Of a stretch of DNA of 5,213 nt, positions 1 through 5,213 are shown piece after piece. The translations under genes were made by a program, and so were the position numbers. Position 1 is the stretch's first letter; each line of letters begins with the position of its first letter. This DNA comes from Chloroflexia bacterium (GTDB lineage: Bacteria; Chloroflexota; Chloroflexia; QHBQ01; JADMIH01). The notes beneath the pieces are model-generated. The model was not told the origin of the DNA. It ran no database searches and was given only the letters and a program-made list of their open reading frames with translations. The DNA is taken from contig JAICKM010000521.1 in assembly GCA_025927935.1 (NCBI GenBank), forward strand, positions 1 to 5,213. Reading direction: 5' to 3'.

Positions 1-1
1 G

Positions 2-148
2 ATTGAGATCCCCACGGCCCAGTGGACGGATGCCAATACAATCATCAACAACTACGCCTTCAAGGCCATCAACGGCCAGATGCCGGCGGCCGATGCCGTC
101 CACCAGATGCACGACGAACTGAAGGCGAAAAACCTGATCGATAATTAA
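2..148 (+). CDS. C-terminal end of an ABC transporter solute-binding protein (partial)
   Basis: An open frame enters from the left edge and runs 48 codons to TAA at 146-148. It ends in a charged, amphipathic helix (about residues 33-48 of the visible part, with ADAVHQMHDELKAKNLIDN at the very end). Extracellular sugar-binding lipoproteins of family 1 typically finish with this kind of helix, after a segment in which subunits are counted in as 'A-x-D-A'. Two CUT1-type permeases follow on the same strand, which is the usual gene order binding protein, permease, permease. The identification rests on this context and on the style of the tail; the ligand-binding domains and signal peptide lie outside the window. 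The protein would act outside the membrane, delivering solute to the permeases. Confidence 0.7.
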   Translation: MEIPTAQWTDANTIINNYAFKAINGQMPAADAVHQMHDELKAKNLIDN

Positions 149-180
149 GCCGGCGCGCGTAAGCGTCGATCAGTAGCGGC

Positions 181-225
181 AAAGCGCTGTCTGCGGGCCG
201 CCCGGTTCGCAGACAGCGCTTTTTT
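181..225 (+). terminator. Strong intrinsic terminator between binding protein and permeases
   Basis: A perfect 15-bp inverted repeat (181-195 paired with 208-222) encloses a 12-base loop and runs into six T residues (220-225). It begins 32 bases after the stop codon of the binding-protein gene and ends 31 bases before the permease start. It is a textbook Rho-independent terminator, or a partial terminator and 3' stabilising hairpin inside the operon. No obvious promoter is visible between it and the permease, so readthrough probably supplies the downstream genes. Confidence 0.93.
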
Positions 226-238
226 CGCTCCGGTCTTG

Positions 239-246
239 AAAGGAGG
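239..246 (+). promoter_or_regulatory. Ribosome binding site that sets the first permease start
   Basis: AAAGGAGG is a full Shine-Dalgarno match. It lies 10 bases before TTG at 257. The longer frame opening at TTG 236 would place this site inside the coding region, and the ATG at 275 would be 28 bases away. TTG 257 is therefore the best start. Confidence 0.7.
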
Positions 247-256
247 CAGCGGCATC

Positions 257-1141
257 TTGAAGACCCTGCGTCACATGCGGAAGCATACCAGCCTTTATCT
301 GATGGTGCTTCCGATCGCGATCTACTTCCTGATCTTTGCTTATTACCCGTTGCTACGCGGGTTTATTATCAGTCTGCAAGACTACCGCCTGATCGGGAAT
401 CGCCCGTTTGTCGGCCTGGACAATTATCTGGCCGTGGTGCGCGATCCCACCTTCTGGCAGGTGGTGCAAAACACGCTGATCATCAGCAGCGGTATCCTCA
501 TCGTCGGCTTCTTTGTGCCCATTGCGGTGGCCCTGGCGCTCAACGAGGTGCTGGTCGCCGCCTTCAAGAAATTCGCCCAGATGATCGTCTACCTGCCCCA
601 TCTCTTCTCCTGGGTCGTGGTCGGCGGGATCTGGATCTACCTGCTCTCCCCGGATCGCGGCATTGTCAACGCCTTCATCCAACTTGCCGGCGGGGATCCC
701 GTGTCCTTTCTGTCGCGCGGCGATCTGGCCCGCCCGATCATGATCCTGCTGCCCGTCTGGAAAGACATGGGCTTCAACGCCATCCTCTACCTGGCGGCTA
801 TCGTCGGGATCAGCCCGAATCTATACGAAGCGGCGCGCATTGACGGCGCCGGGCGCTGGCAGCAGATGCGCTTCGTGACCCTGCCGCAACTGGTGCCCAC
901 GATGAAAGTCGTGCTGCTGCTCAGCCTGATGGGCGTGCTGCGCATCTTTGACGAGATTTTCCTGCTCCGCAACGGCGCCATCCAGCGTGACATCGATGTT
1001 GTCATGACCTATGTCTACGACAAGGGCATTTTGCAGTTCAAATTGGGCTTTGCCACGGCGGCCACCTTCCTGGTGATCCTGGGGACGATCGTGCTGGTGG
1101 CCGTGGCGCGCAAAGCAACCCGCTTCGACCTGGAGGATTAA
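257..1141 (+). CDS. Carbohydrate ABC transporter permease, LplB-type (CUT1 family)
   Basis: This is an inner-membrane channel subunit of 294 residues from TTG 257 (301 if TTG 236 is used). Six hydrophobic segments are visible at about residues 13-34, 72-95, 107-131, 160-182, 217-237 and 264-284. Between the fourth and fifth lies the EAA loop, YEAARIDGA at about 190-198, which docks onto the ATPase subunit. The stretch PHLFSWVVVGGIWIYLLSP and the following GIVN are typical of the LplB group of polysaccharide/oligosaccharide permeases (COG4209-like). The length is normal. The stop codon directly abuts the start of the second permease, so the two are co-translated and would form the heterodimeric channel. 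The solute is not identifiable; relatives carry oligosaccharides or sugar derivatives. The TTG start and the upstream terminator both point to modest expression. Confidence 0.92.
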   Translation: MKTLRHMRKHTSLYLMVLPIAIYFLIFAYYPLLRGFIISLQDYRLIGNRPFVGLDNYLAVVRDPTFWQVVQNTLIISSGILIVGFFVPIAVALALNEVLVAAFKKFAQMIVYLPHLFSWVVVGGIWIYLLSPDRGIVNAFIQLAGGDPVSFLSRGDLARPIMILLPVWKDMGFNAILYLAAIVGISPNLYEAARIDGAGRWQQMRFVTLPQLVPTMKVVLLLSLMGVLRIFDEIFLLRNGAIQRDIDVVMTYVYDKGILQFKLGFATAATFLVILGTIVLVAVARKATRFDLED

Positions 1142-2059
1142 GTGGCAAGTAGGCAAGAGATCAACGAGGCGGCGATCCTGGCGACCCCGGTTCCGCCGCG
1201 CCGGTTCAGCCGGTTCACCGTGGGCCAGCCCGGCAATCTGTTGCTCGCGCTGTTCCTGTGGGCGCTCATTGCGAGCATGATCATCCCGCTGCTCAACGTG
1301 CTGACCGTGTCGTTCTCGACCAGTTTGGACTCGGTGCGGCCCGGTATCCACCTCTGGCCGAGCACATGGAGCCTGGAAGGGTATCAAACGGTCTGGGAGC
1401 GCCTCGAACTCTGGCGCCCCTTTATGAACAGTGTGATCGTCACCGTATTCGGCACCTTCTTTCACGTCTTCCTGGCCTCGCTGGCAGGGTATGTCTTGAT
1501 CCAGCGCGACTTACTGGGCAAGAGCCTGCTCATCAGCTTCATCCTCGGTACGATGGTCATCCCCAGCGAGACGATCATGATTCCGCTCTACATCGTCAAT
1601 AAAGACCTGGGGCTGCTCAATACCCTGACTTCCCTGGTCATCTCCGGGCTGGTCTCCGGGTTCAGCATCCTGCTGATGCGCAACTATTTTCTCGGCGTCC
1701 CCTATGAACTGGCCGAGGCGGCGCGCATCGACGGCGCGAACGATTTCCGCATCTACCTGCGGGTCTATCTGCCGGTGTCCACCCCCGGGCTGGCGACTAT
1801 CGCTCTGTTCGAGTTTGTCAGCCGCTGGAATCAGTTCATGGCGGCGCTGCTTTACATCAAAGACACCGACCTGTTCACGCTGCAACTCGCGCTGCGATCC
1901 CTGGTGATCTCCTCGGACTCCACTTCGCGCGCCGAGTTTATCGGCCCCAACGTGCAAATGGCGGGCATTGTCATTGCCCTGGTCCCGTTGATCCTGATCT
2001 ATCCGCTCGCGCAGAGGTACTTCATCAAGGGGATCACGTTAGGCTCCACCAAAGAGTAG
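1142..2059 (+). CDS. Carbohydrate ABC transporter permease, LplC/UgpE-type (CUT1 family)
   Basis: This is the second channel subunit, 305 residues from GTG 1142. The start immediately follows the TAA of the first permease, and GGAGG at 1132-1136 lies five bases upstream inside the preceding gene, implying translational coupling. A polar N-terminus of about 30 residues leads into six hydrophobic segments at about 32-57, 95-120, 128-151, 161-180, 212-235 and 272-290. The EAA loop is ELAEAARIDGAN at 189-200, before the fifth segment. The ending QRYFIKGITLGSTKE is the common tail of COG0395 permeases, and the segment around MIPLYIVNKDLGLLNT (146-161) is also characteristic. The length matches the family. 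With its neighbour it would make the transmembrane pore; the pair lacks a local ATPase, as is common for LplABC-type systems that use a shared MsmX-like ATPase. Confidence 0.93.
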   Translation: MASRQEINEAAILATPVPPRRFSRFTVGQPGNLLLALFLWALIASMIIPLLNVLTVSFSTSLDSVRPGIHLWPSTWSLEGYQTVWERLELWRPFMNSVIVTVFGTFFHVFLASLAGYVLIQRDLLGKSLLISFILGTMVIPSETIMIPLYIVNKDLGLLNTLTSLVISGLVSGFSILLMRNYFLGVPYELAEAARIDGANDFRIYLRVYLPVSTPGLATIALFEFVSRWNQFMAALLYIKDTDLFTLQLALRSLVISSDSTSRAEFIGPNVQMAGIVIALVPLILIYPLAQRYFIKGITLGSTKE

Positions 2060-2063
2060 GAGG
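2058..2063 (+). promoter_or_regulatory. Ribosome binding site of the PHP hydrolase, overlapping the permease stop
   Basis: AGGAGG shares its first two bases with the TAG stop codon of the second permease and lies six bases before ATG 2070. The arrangement couples translation of the hydrolase to that of the transporter. Confidence 0.85.
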
Positions 2064-2069
2064 TTCTTT

Positions 2070-3422
2070 ATGGCTGAAGACCCGCGCGGCAACATAACTG
2101 CCGGCGAAGGCGACGAAGCTACTACGGCAGCGGCGACTGTCGTGCAACTGACTCTGGCTTCTGAAGATCATGGCCGGTTCATCGAAGTCCCGTTCGAGGC
2201 GCCGCCCGGCACGGAGGAGGTAGCGGTCTCGTGTGTGGTCGAGGGTGTGCCTTTTGCCGGGAAGCTGGTTGACCTGGGCGTGCGCGACCCGGAGCGCGTG
2301 CGGGGGTGGAGCGGCGGCGCGCGAGACCGGTTTACCTTGCGCCGCGAATGGGCCACCCCCGGCTACCTGCCCGGCGCCCTGCCGCCGGGGCGTTGGGCCG
2401 TCATCGTCGCCTCCAACCGCATTCCGCCGCAGGGCTGCCGGGTGGAGGTGACGGTGCGCTGCACACCCGAAAGGCTGCGCTGGCTGAAAGGCGATCTGCA
2501 CATGCACACGGTACACAGCGACGGCGCATATGAACCGGCGGACGTGGTTCGCCTCGCGCAGGCGGCGGGGCTGGATTATATCGGCACGACCGACCATAAT
2601 ACCGTCAGCCATAACTACGCCTTCCCGCGCGACGCACAGATCGTGCGCATTCCGGGCATGGAACTGACCACTTTCGGCGGGCACGCCAATTTGCTAGGCG
2701 TGGCTGAGCCGGTCAGCGACTTTCGCATAACCAGCACTGCGGACGTGCAGGCGCGATTTGGCGAAGCCCGGCAACGTGGCGCGAAGATTGTCCTGAATCA
2801 CCCCTTTAGCGTCTGCGACTCGCCGGGCTGCAACTGGGCATGGGGCTGGGACGTGGACTTCGACTGGTATGAGGTCTGGAACGGTCCCTGGCGCGCCTCC
2901 AACCTGGAAGCCCTGGCCTGGTGGCAGGCGCAACTGGCGCAAGGCCGGCGCCTGGTGGCGGTCGGCGGCAGCGACACCCACCGGCCCGACGCCCACACCG
3001 GCCATGGTAAGCCGACCACCTGGGTCCGAGCCGCGGCTGCCACAGCGCCGGCCATCCTCGACGCCATCGGCCGGGGGCATGTCTTCATCAGCCAGCTGCC
3101 GGAAGGCCCCATGATCGAACTGTCCTGCGGCTCGTTTATGATGGGCGACGAAGTTCCCACCGCCGGGGCCGTGGACGGCACACGCACCACGGCGGTCGCG
3201 GTGGATGGGCTGTGCGAAGGCGACCAAGTCCGGGTGCTGTCGGAGCAAGGGATCGAGCAGGAGTGGCGCGCGGGTCCGGGCGAGACACAACTCCGGCGCG
3301 ACTGGCTTACCCAACCGCGCCGCTTCTATCGGACGGAGGTCTGGCGGTACGCGGCGGTAGCCGGGCAGCCGGTCATGGTGGGGCTTAGCAACCCCATTTA
3401 CTTCGCTCCGGTGGGTACGTAG
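2070..3422 (+). CDS. PHP-domain metallohydrolase, CehA/McbA-like
   Basis: This 450-residue protein has a PHP (polymerase and histidinol phosphatase) metal-dependent hydrolase core at about residues 138-345. Visible metal-binding motifs are GDLHMHTVHSDG (H144, H146, D151), GTTDHN (D175, H176), GMELTT followed by GGHANLLG (E198, H205), NHPF (H244) and GGSDTHRP (D302, H304). This is the full set expected of the family, so the enzyme is probably active. Residues 1-130 are rich in predicted beta strands with no signal peptide, and residues 346-450 look like a second beta domain; such flanking domains are usual in CehA/McbA-type proteins. Family members hydrolyse phosphoesters, carbamate or amide bonds, so the exact reaction is open. 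It starts 10 bases after the permease gene, behind a strong ribosome binding site, so it is probably a cytoplasmic enzyme that processes the imported compound, possibly a phosphodiester or a phosphorylated sugar (inference). Confidence 0.88.
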   Translation: MAEDPRGNITAGEGDEATTAAATVVQLTLASEDHGRFIEVPFEAPPGTEEVAVSCVVEGVPFAGKLVDLGVRDPERVRGWSGGARDRFTLRREWATPGYLPGALPPGRWAVIVASNRIPPQGCRVEVTVRCTPERLRWLKGDLHMHTVHSDGAYEPADVVRLAQAAGLDYIGTTDHNTVSHNYAFPRDAQIVRIPGMELTTFGGHANLLGVAEPVSDFRITSTADVQARFGEARQRGAKIVLNHPFSVCDSPGCNWAWGWDVDFDWYEVWNGPWRASNLEALAWWQAQLAQGRRLVAVGGSDTHRPDAHTGHGKPTTWVRAAAATAPAILDAIGRGHVFISQLPEGPMIELSCGSFMMGDEVPTAGAVDGTRTTAVAVDGLCEGDQVRVLSEQGIEQEWRAGPGETQLRRDWLTQPRRFYRTEVWRYAAVAGQPVMVGLSNPIYFAPVGT

Positions 3423-3496
3423 AGTGCTGGGCGGGCCGGGCGCCAATCCCAACCTGGCTCGCCGGGTCGGCGAACGGCGTTACAGGAGTGACCCCC

Positions 3497-3604
3497 GTGA
3501 CCGCGCCGCGTACAACGCTGCCTCCTATATCCACCGCTGGTTTGCCTACTTGGTTCGGCGGCCCTAGGATAGCTGTGGTGGGCGATACGGTAGGGATCGT
3601 CTGA
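3497..3604 (+). pseudogene. Probable 5' stump of a further operon gene, truncated after 35 codons
   Basis: AGGAG at 3484-3488 lies eight bases before GTG 3497. The frame starts V-T-A-P-R-T-T-L-P-P, reads RIAVVGDTVGIV near its end and stops at TGA 3602-3604. Base composition falls abruptly there: only 16 of the 60 bases at 3601-3660 are G or C, while the preceding DNA is GC-rich. This suggests that a gene beginning here lost its 3' part through a deletion or an insertion of foreign DNA. The product is not recognisable from 35 residues. A competing frame (GTG 3424 to TAG 3565-3567, 47 codons, rich in R and Y) overlaps it, has higher GC at third positions but no ribosome binding site, and could instead be the genuine remnant. 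Neither may be translated. Confidence 0.35.
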
Positions 3605-3668
3605 TTATAAAGATAGACAAAGTAGTAATTCTTGCAATTTTGTAATATTTAGACGTTCTCATTCTCAG

Positions 3669-3698
3669 TTGACATTTCGCTCATAGCAGTAGTATAAT
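3669..3698 (+). promoter_or_regulatory. Consensus sigma-70-type promoter with no recognisable gene downstream
   Basis: TTGACA at 3669-3674 and TATAAT at 3693-3698 match both consensus hexamers exactly, with an 18-base spacer. Transcription would start near 3705. The first ATG codons downstream (3732, giving only four codons, and 3746, giving 13 codons and overlapping the previous stop as TAATG) do not resemble a known gene. The promoter sits in AT-rich DNA, where good matches arise more easily by chance, but two perfect hexamers at near-ideal spacing are uncommon even so. Confidence 0.6.
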
Positions 3699-3986
3699 CT
3701 CATTGCACAAAGAATACTGCCACATTTGGGGATGATAGAAGAGTAATGCTATACCGAGTGATGGAGTCTATGAAAATTCATTCGTGAGTCTCTGACAGTG
3801 TAACAACAAATGGGCTTCTTGATTCCAGAATTATGTTACTCAAAAGGTTGTACAGGCAGGACGGCGTGTTAACGACATGCTAATTTATTGATCATGCGTT
3901 TACTTACTGCGGGGCCACGTTTTCTCAAGATCCGCGTCGGGAAATGGTAGGAGTTTCTCCGAGTCCGCGGGCGTGGGTTACGCGAC

Positions 3987-4013
3987 TTTGTTCCGCCTCA
4001 TTGCAGGAACAAA
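3987..4013. repeat. Perfect 8-bp inverted repeat (hairpin)
   Basis: TTTGTTCC (3987-3994) pairs exactly with GGAACAAA (4006-4013) around an 11-base loop. No T run follows on the plus strand, so it is not a standard intrinsic terminator. It could be an RNA hairpin in a transcript from the promoter at 3669-3698, or an operator-like site; either is speculative. Confidence 0.4.
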
Positions 4014-4049
4014 CATAGGTAGATCGCTGATTACGGGGGATGCGGCCAA

Positions 4050-4274
4050 TTAGGGGCGGGTGCCTGGTCCACTTCTAATCTGCACCGGCCTCGTTCCCCA
4101 GCGCTGATCGAACGTGCGGCTGAGATCGGCAGCCGTGGGCCAGGACAGCGGATTGCCCGTCCCGGCCAGCCCAACAGGTAAGTCCCGTGTGACGGTTCCC
4201 GACTGGACGGATTGGCCGCCTGCAACAGGTGTTTGACGGCTCGTCCGGATGCCGGCCATGGTCCTCTTCATCAA
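4050..4274 (-). other. Weak minus-strand open frame, possible gene remnant
   Basis: A 74-codon frame could open at TTG 4274 or ATG 4271. Its second half has protein-like composition (for example GNPLSWPTAADLSRTFDQRW in the middle), but no family is recognised. The frame is closed upstream by TAG at 4296-4298, next to the insertion sequence, so it is not simply cut by that element. No ribosome binding site is evident before the TTG. It may be the degraded tail of an older gene or a chance frame in GC-rich DNA. Confidence 0.18.
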
Positions 4275-4296
4275 CTCGCACCCACCGCAAACATGC

Positions 4297-4299
4297 TAA
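4297..4299. repeat. Target-site duplication, left copy (TAA)
   Basis: TAA directly precedes the left inverted repeat and is repeated directly after the right one (5211-5213). A three-base TNA duplication is the known habit of IS427-group elements of the IS5 family. Confidence 0.7.
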
Positions 4300-4317
4300 G
4301 AGCCTATCCGAATAACC
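4300..4317 (+). repeat. Left terminal inverted repeat of the insertion sequence
   Basis: GAGCCTATCCGAATAACC is the exact reverse complement of 5193-5210. Pairing continues inward for three more positions with one mismatch (4318 against 5192). The transposase stop codon (4304-4306, minus strand) lies inside it. Confidence 0.93.
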
Positions 4318-5177
4318 CGGCCGCCCGAAAGGCGAGGAGGGCACACGCGAAATGCAGAAAGCCCAGGTAATTCTCCGCCTTCTTGTCCCAACGGATGAGC
4401 AACCGCCGAAACCGGTTCAGCCACGAGTGCGCCCGCTCCACCACCCAGCGGCGCGCCCGCGTGCCGGCTTCGCGTTTCAGGGCCTGCGCTTCCTCGCCCC
4501 GGCTGCGGATGTGCGCCGTGAACCCAAACTCGGCCACTGTGGCCCGCACTTCGTCGTAATCGTAGCCCTTATCCAGACCCAGCCCGTGCGGCTGCTCCGC
4601 CGTCGGCGTCGGCCGCACCACCACGATCTGCTCCCGCGTGACCCGCACTAGCTTCATGTCGTGCCGGTTGGCGCCGGCGACCGCCACGGCCAGCGGCACG
4701 CCGTGGCCCTCCGTCAGCAGGCTGCGCTTGACCCCAGCTTTGCCCCGGTCGGTCGGATTGGGGCCGGTTTTTTTCCCCGCCCAGCGGCGCCTTCGTCATG
4801 GCCCCGTCTAGGCTTAACCAGTCCCAATCAATACCGCGACACTCGTCACAGGCGGCAACCCCGGCTTGCCACAAGCGCAGGAACACGCCATCGGCGACCC
4901 ACTCTTGGAAGCGATCATGGGCGGTCGATTTGGCGCAGAGGGTAGTTTGGTTGAGGGCCTCCCAATGGCCGCCGGTGCGTAACACGAAGAAGATGGCATC
5001 GGCGCACCATCGATCGGGGACCCGGGGGCGGCCGCCGCCGAAGCGGTGGGTATTGACGTGAACCGGCAGCAGCGGCGCCAGAACTGCCCACAAGGCATCC
5101 GAGACCCGGAAGCCGGTCGTGGTGGGGTTATTGCGGGTGCGCGCCCGCGTCCGTTTAGTGGCAGTTGGTGTAGTCAT
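4304..5177 (-). CDS. IS5-family transposase, two frames joined at an A7 run
   Basis: The upstream frame starts at ATG 5177 and encodes an IS5-type N-terminal domain (DUF4096-like; GGGRPRVPDRW at about 48-58, then VLRTGGHWEALN at 65-76) up to SLDGAMTKAPLGGEK. Unshifted, it continues as R/G-rich nonsense to a stop at 4569. Skipping one base in the A run at 4768-4774 joins it to the second frame (TGPNPTDRGKAGVKRS onward), giving a normal 290-residue transposase ending GLFG at 4304. The DDE catalytic triad is then D124 (SLDGAM), D202 (LDKGYD) and E247 (RRWVVERAHSW), with the metal-dependent strand transfer fold split between the two frames. Each frame alone lacks part of the triad. The shift may be programmed, as in many IS5 relatives, or may be an inactivating indel or sequencing error. 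A second in-frame GTG at 4699 could start a short second product, but it would lack the first catalytic aspartate. Confidence 0.92.
4768..4774 (-). promoter_or_regulatory. A7 slippery run at the transposase frame junction
   Basis: On the coding strand the junction reads GGGGAAAAAAACC. In the upstream frame it is GAA-AAA-AAC; the correct continuation needs GAA-AAA-ACC, that is, one A fewer. Expression of the full enzyme would therefore need a +1 shift on the ribosome or loss of one A by RNA polymerase slippage. Homopolymer A runs are established slippage sites in insertion sequences, where they limit transposition. Confidence 0.7.
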
Positions 5178-5183
5178 ACCCTC

Positions 5184-5189
5184 ATTATA
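5184..5189 (-). promoter_or_regulatory. Transposase -10 box just inside the right end
   Basis: On the minus strand TATAAT occupies 5189-5184, and ATG (5177) follows after only six bases. The expected transcript start would fall at or next to the start codon, implying a leaderless or nearly leaderless mRNA. A GAGGG lies one base before ATG, too close for a normal ribosome binding site. The -35 element would fall on the terminal repeat or its edge (TTAGAG, a poor match). Confidence 0.45.
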
Positions 5190-5192
5190 CCA

Positions 5193-5210
5193 GGTTATTC
5201 GGATAGGCTC
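5193..5210 (-). repeat. Right terminal inverted repeat of the insertion sequence
   Basis: GGTTATTCGGATAGGCTC on the plus strand is the exact reverse complement of 4300-4317. It lies upstream of the transposase promoter. Confidence 0.93.
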
Positions 5211-5213
5211 TAA
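5211..5213. repeat. Target-site duplication, right copy (TAA)
   Basis: TAA follows the right inverted repeat and matches 4297-4299. The window stops here, so a longer duplication (for example CTAA) cannot be excluded on this side. Confidence 0.65.

Larger units (their letters stand above)
3605..4296. other. Gene-poor stretch with mixed composition
   Basis: No protein of normal size is encoded on either strand. The left part, to about 3890, is AT-rich and holds a consensus promoter and only minute frames: 13 codons from ATG 3746 to TGA 3787, 20 codons from ATG 3810, and 18 codons from ATG 3894. None has persuasive family features. From about 3900 the DNA becomes GC-rich again, with short competing frames on both strands, which is typical of decayed coding sequence. 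I see no tRNA, rRNA, CRISPR array or matching end repeats that would define this stretch as one mobile unit. Confidence 0.6.
4300..5210 (-). mobile_element. Complete IS5-family (IS427-group-like) insertion sequence, 911 bp
   Basis: The element is bounded by 18-bp perfect inverted repeats beginning GAGCCTATCCG and flanked by a TAA direct repeat. It carries one transposase gene on the minus strand that fills nearly the whole length: the stop codon lies inside the left repeat and the start is 15 bases from the right repeat. Size, ends, duplication and the transposase all agree with the IS427 group of the IS5 family. It lies downstream of the transport operon in the opposite orientation and does not interrupt an identifiable gene. 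The intact ends and duplication suggest a fairly recent insertion. Confidence 0.93.

Noticed and set aside
236..256. Extended N-terminus of the first permease from TTG 236
   Set aside because: The AAAGGAGG ribosome binding site would then be coding sequence; TTG 257 has this site at a usable distance, while 236 has no site before it.
3459..3473. 6-bp hairpin (TCGCCG/CGGCGA) after the hydrolase gene as a terminator
   Set aside because: No T run follows; the stem is short and such pairings are common in GC-rich DNA.
3424..3567. 47-codon frame from GTG 3424 after the PHP hydrolase
   Set aside because: It has no ribosome binding site and no recognisable family, and overlaps a frame that does have a site. 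It is mentioned as an alternative remnant only.
3810..3872. 20-codon frame from ATG 3810
   Set aside because: There is no ribosome binding site at good distance and no motif; chance frames of this size are expected.
3605..4299. The gene-poor stretch as a second mobile element or CRISPR array
   Set aside because: No inverted repeats match between its ends, no transposase or recombinase fragment is recognisable, and there is no regular repeat spacing.
4352..4651. Plus-strand 99-codon frame inside the element
   Set aside because: It is antisense to the conserved transposase core, with R/P-rich content typical of a shadow frame in GC-rich DNA.
4569..4767. C-terminal tail of the unshifted first transposase frame as a real domain
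   Set aside because: After the A7 run this frame is low-complexity, rich in G, A, R and D, with no similarity to the family, while the shifted frame gives the conserved transposase core.

Overview
The window looks like accessory chromosomal DNA from a GC-rich bacterium. The transporter and transposase styles are most reminiscent of Chloroflexota, but this is an impression from protein style and composition and was not tested by a search.

Layout. (1) 1-3422, plus strand: the 3' end of a carbohydrate ABC transport operon. It holds the last 48 codons of a probable solute-binding protein, a strong intrinsic terminator, two LplB/LplC-type (CUT1) inner-membrane permeases that abut each other, and a CehA/McbA-like PHP-domain metallohydrolase whose ribosome binding site overlaps the stop codon of the second permease. 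No ATPase gene lies in the window. (2) 3423-3604: GC-rich DNA with a ribosome binding site and a 35-codon reading frame that ends where the base composition drops sharply, probably the stump of a further operon gene. (3) 3605-4299: about 700 bp with no convincing gene. Its left part is AT-rich and carries a consensus sigma-70-type promoter (TTGACA, 18 bp, TATAAT) pointing at nothing recognisable. Its right part is GC-rich again and has only a weak minus-strand frame. (4) 4300-5210: a complete 911-bp IS5-family (IS427-group-like) insertion sequence with 18-bp perfect terminal inverted repeats and a TAA target duplication. Its transposase is read on the minus strand and is split by a run of seven A residues. 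The window ends on the last base of the target duplication.

How the genes work together. The binding protein would capture a sugar-like solute outside the cell, the two permeases would form the channel, and an ATPase encoded elsewhere would power it. The terminator after the binding-protein gene would keep permease levels below those of the binding protein. The PHP enzyme is translationally linked to the permeases and probably acts in the cytoplasm on the imported compound or a phosphorylated derivative; the substrate cannot be read from the sequence. I found no convincing new defence or mobile system. The most noteworthy items are the orphan consensus promoter, the apparently amputated operon end, and the transposase frameshift site.
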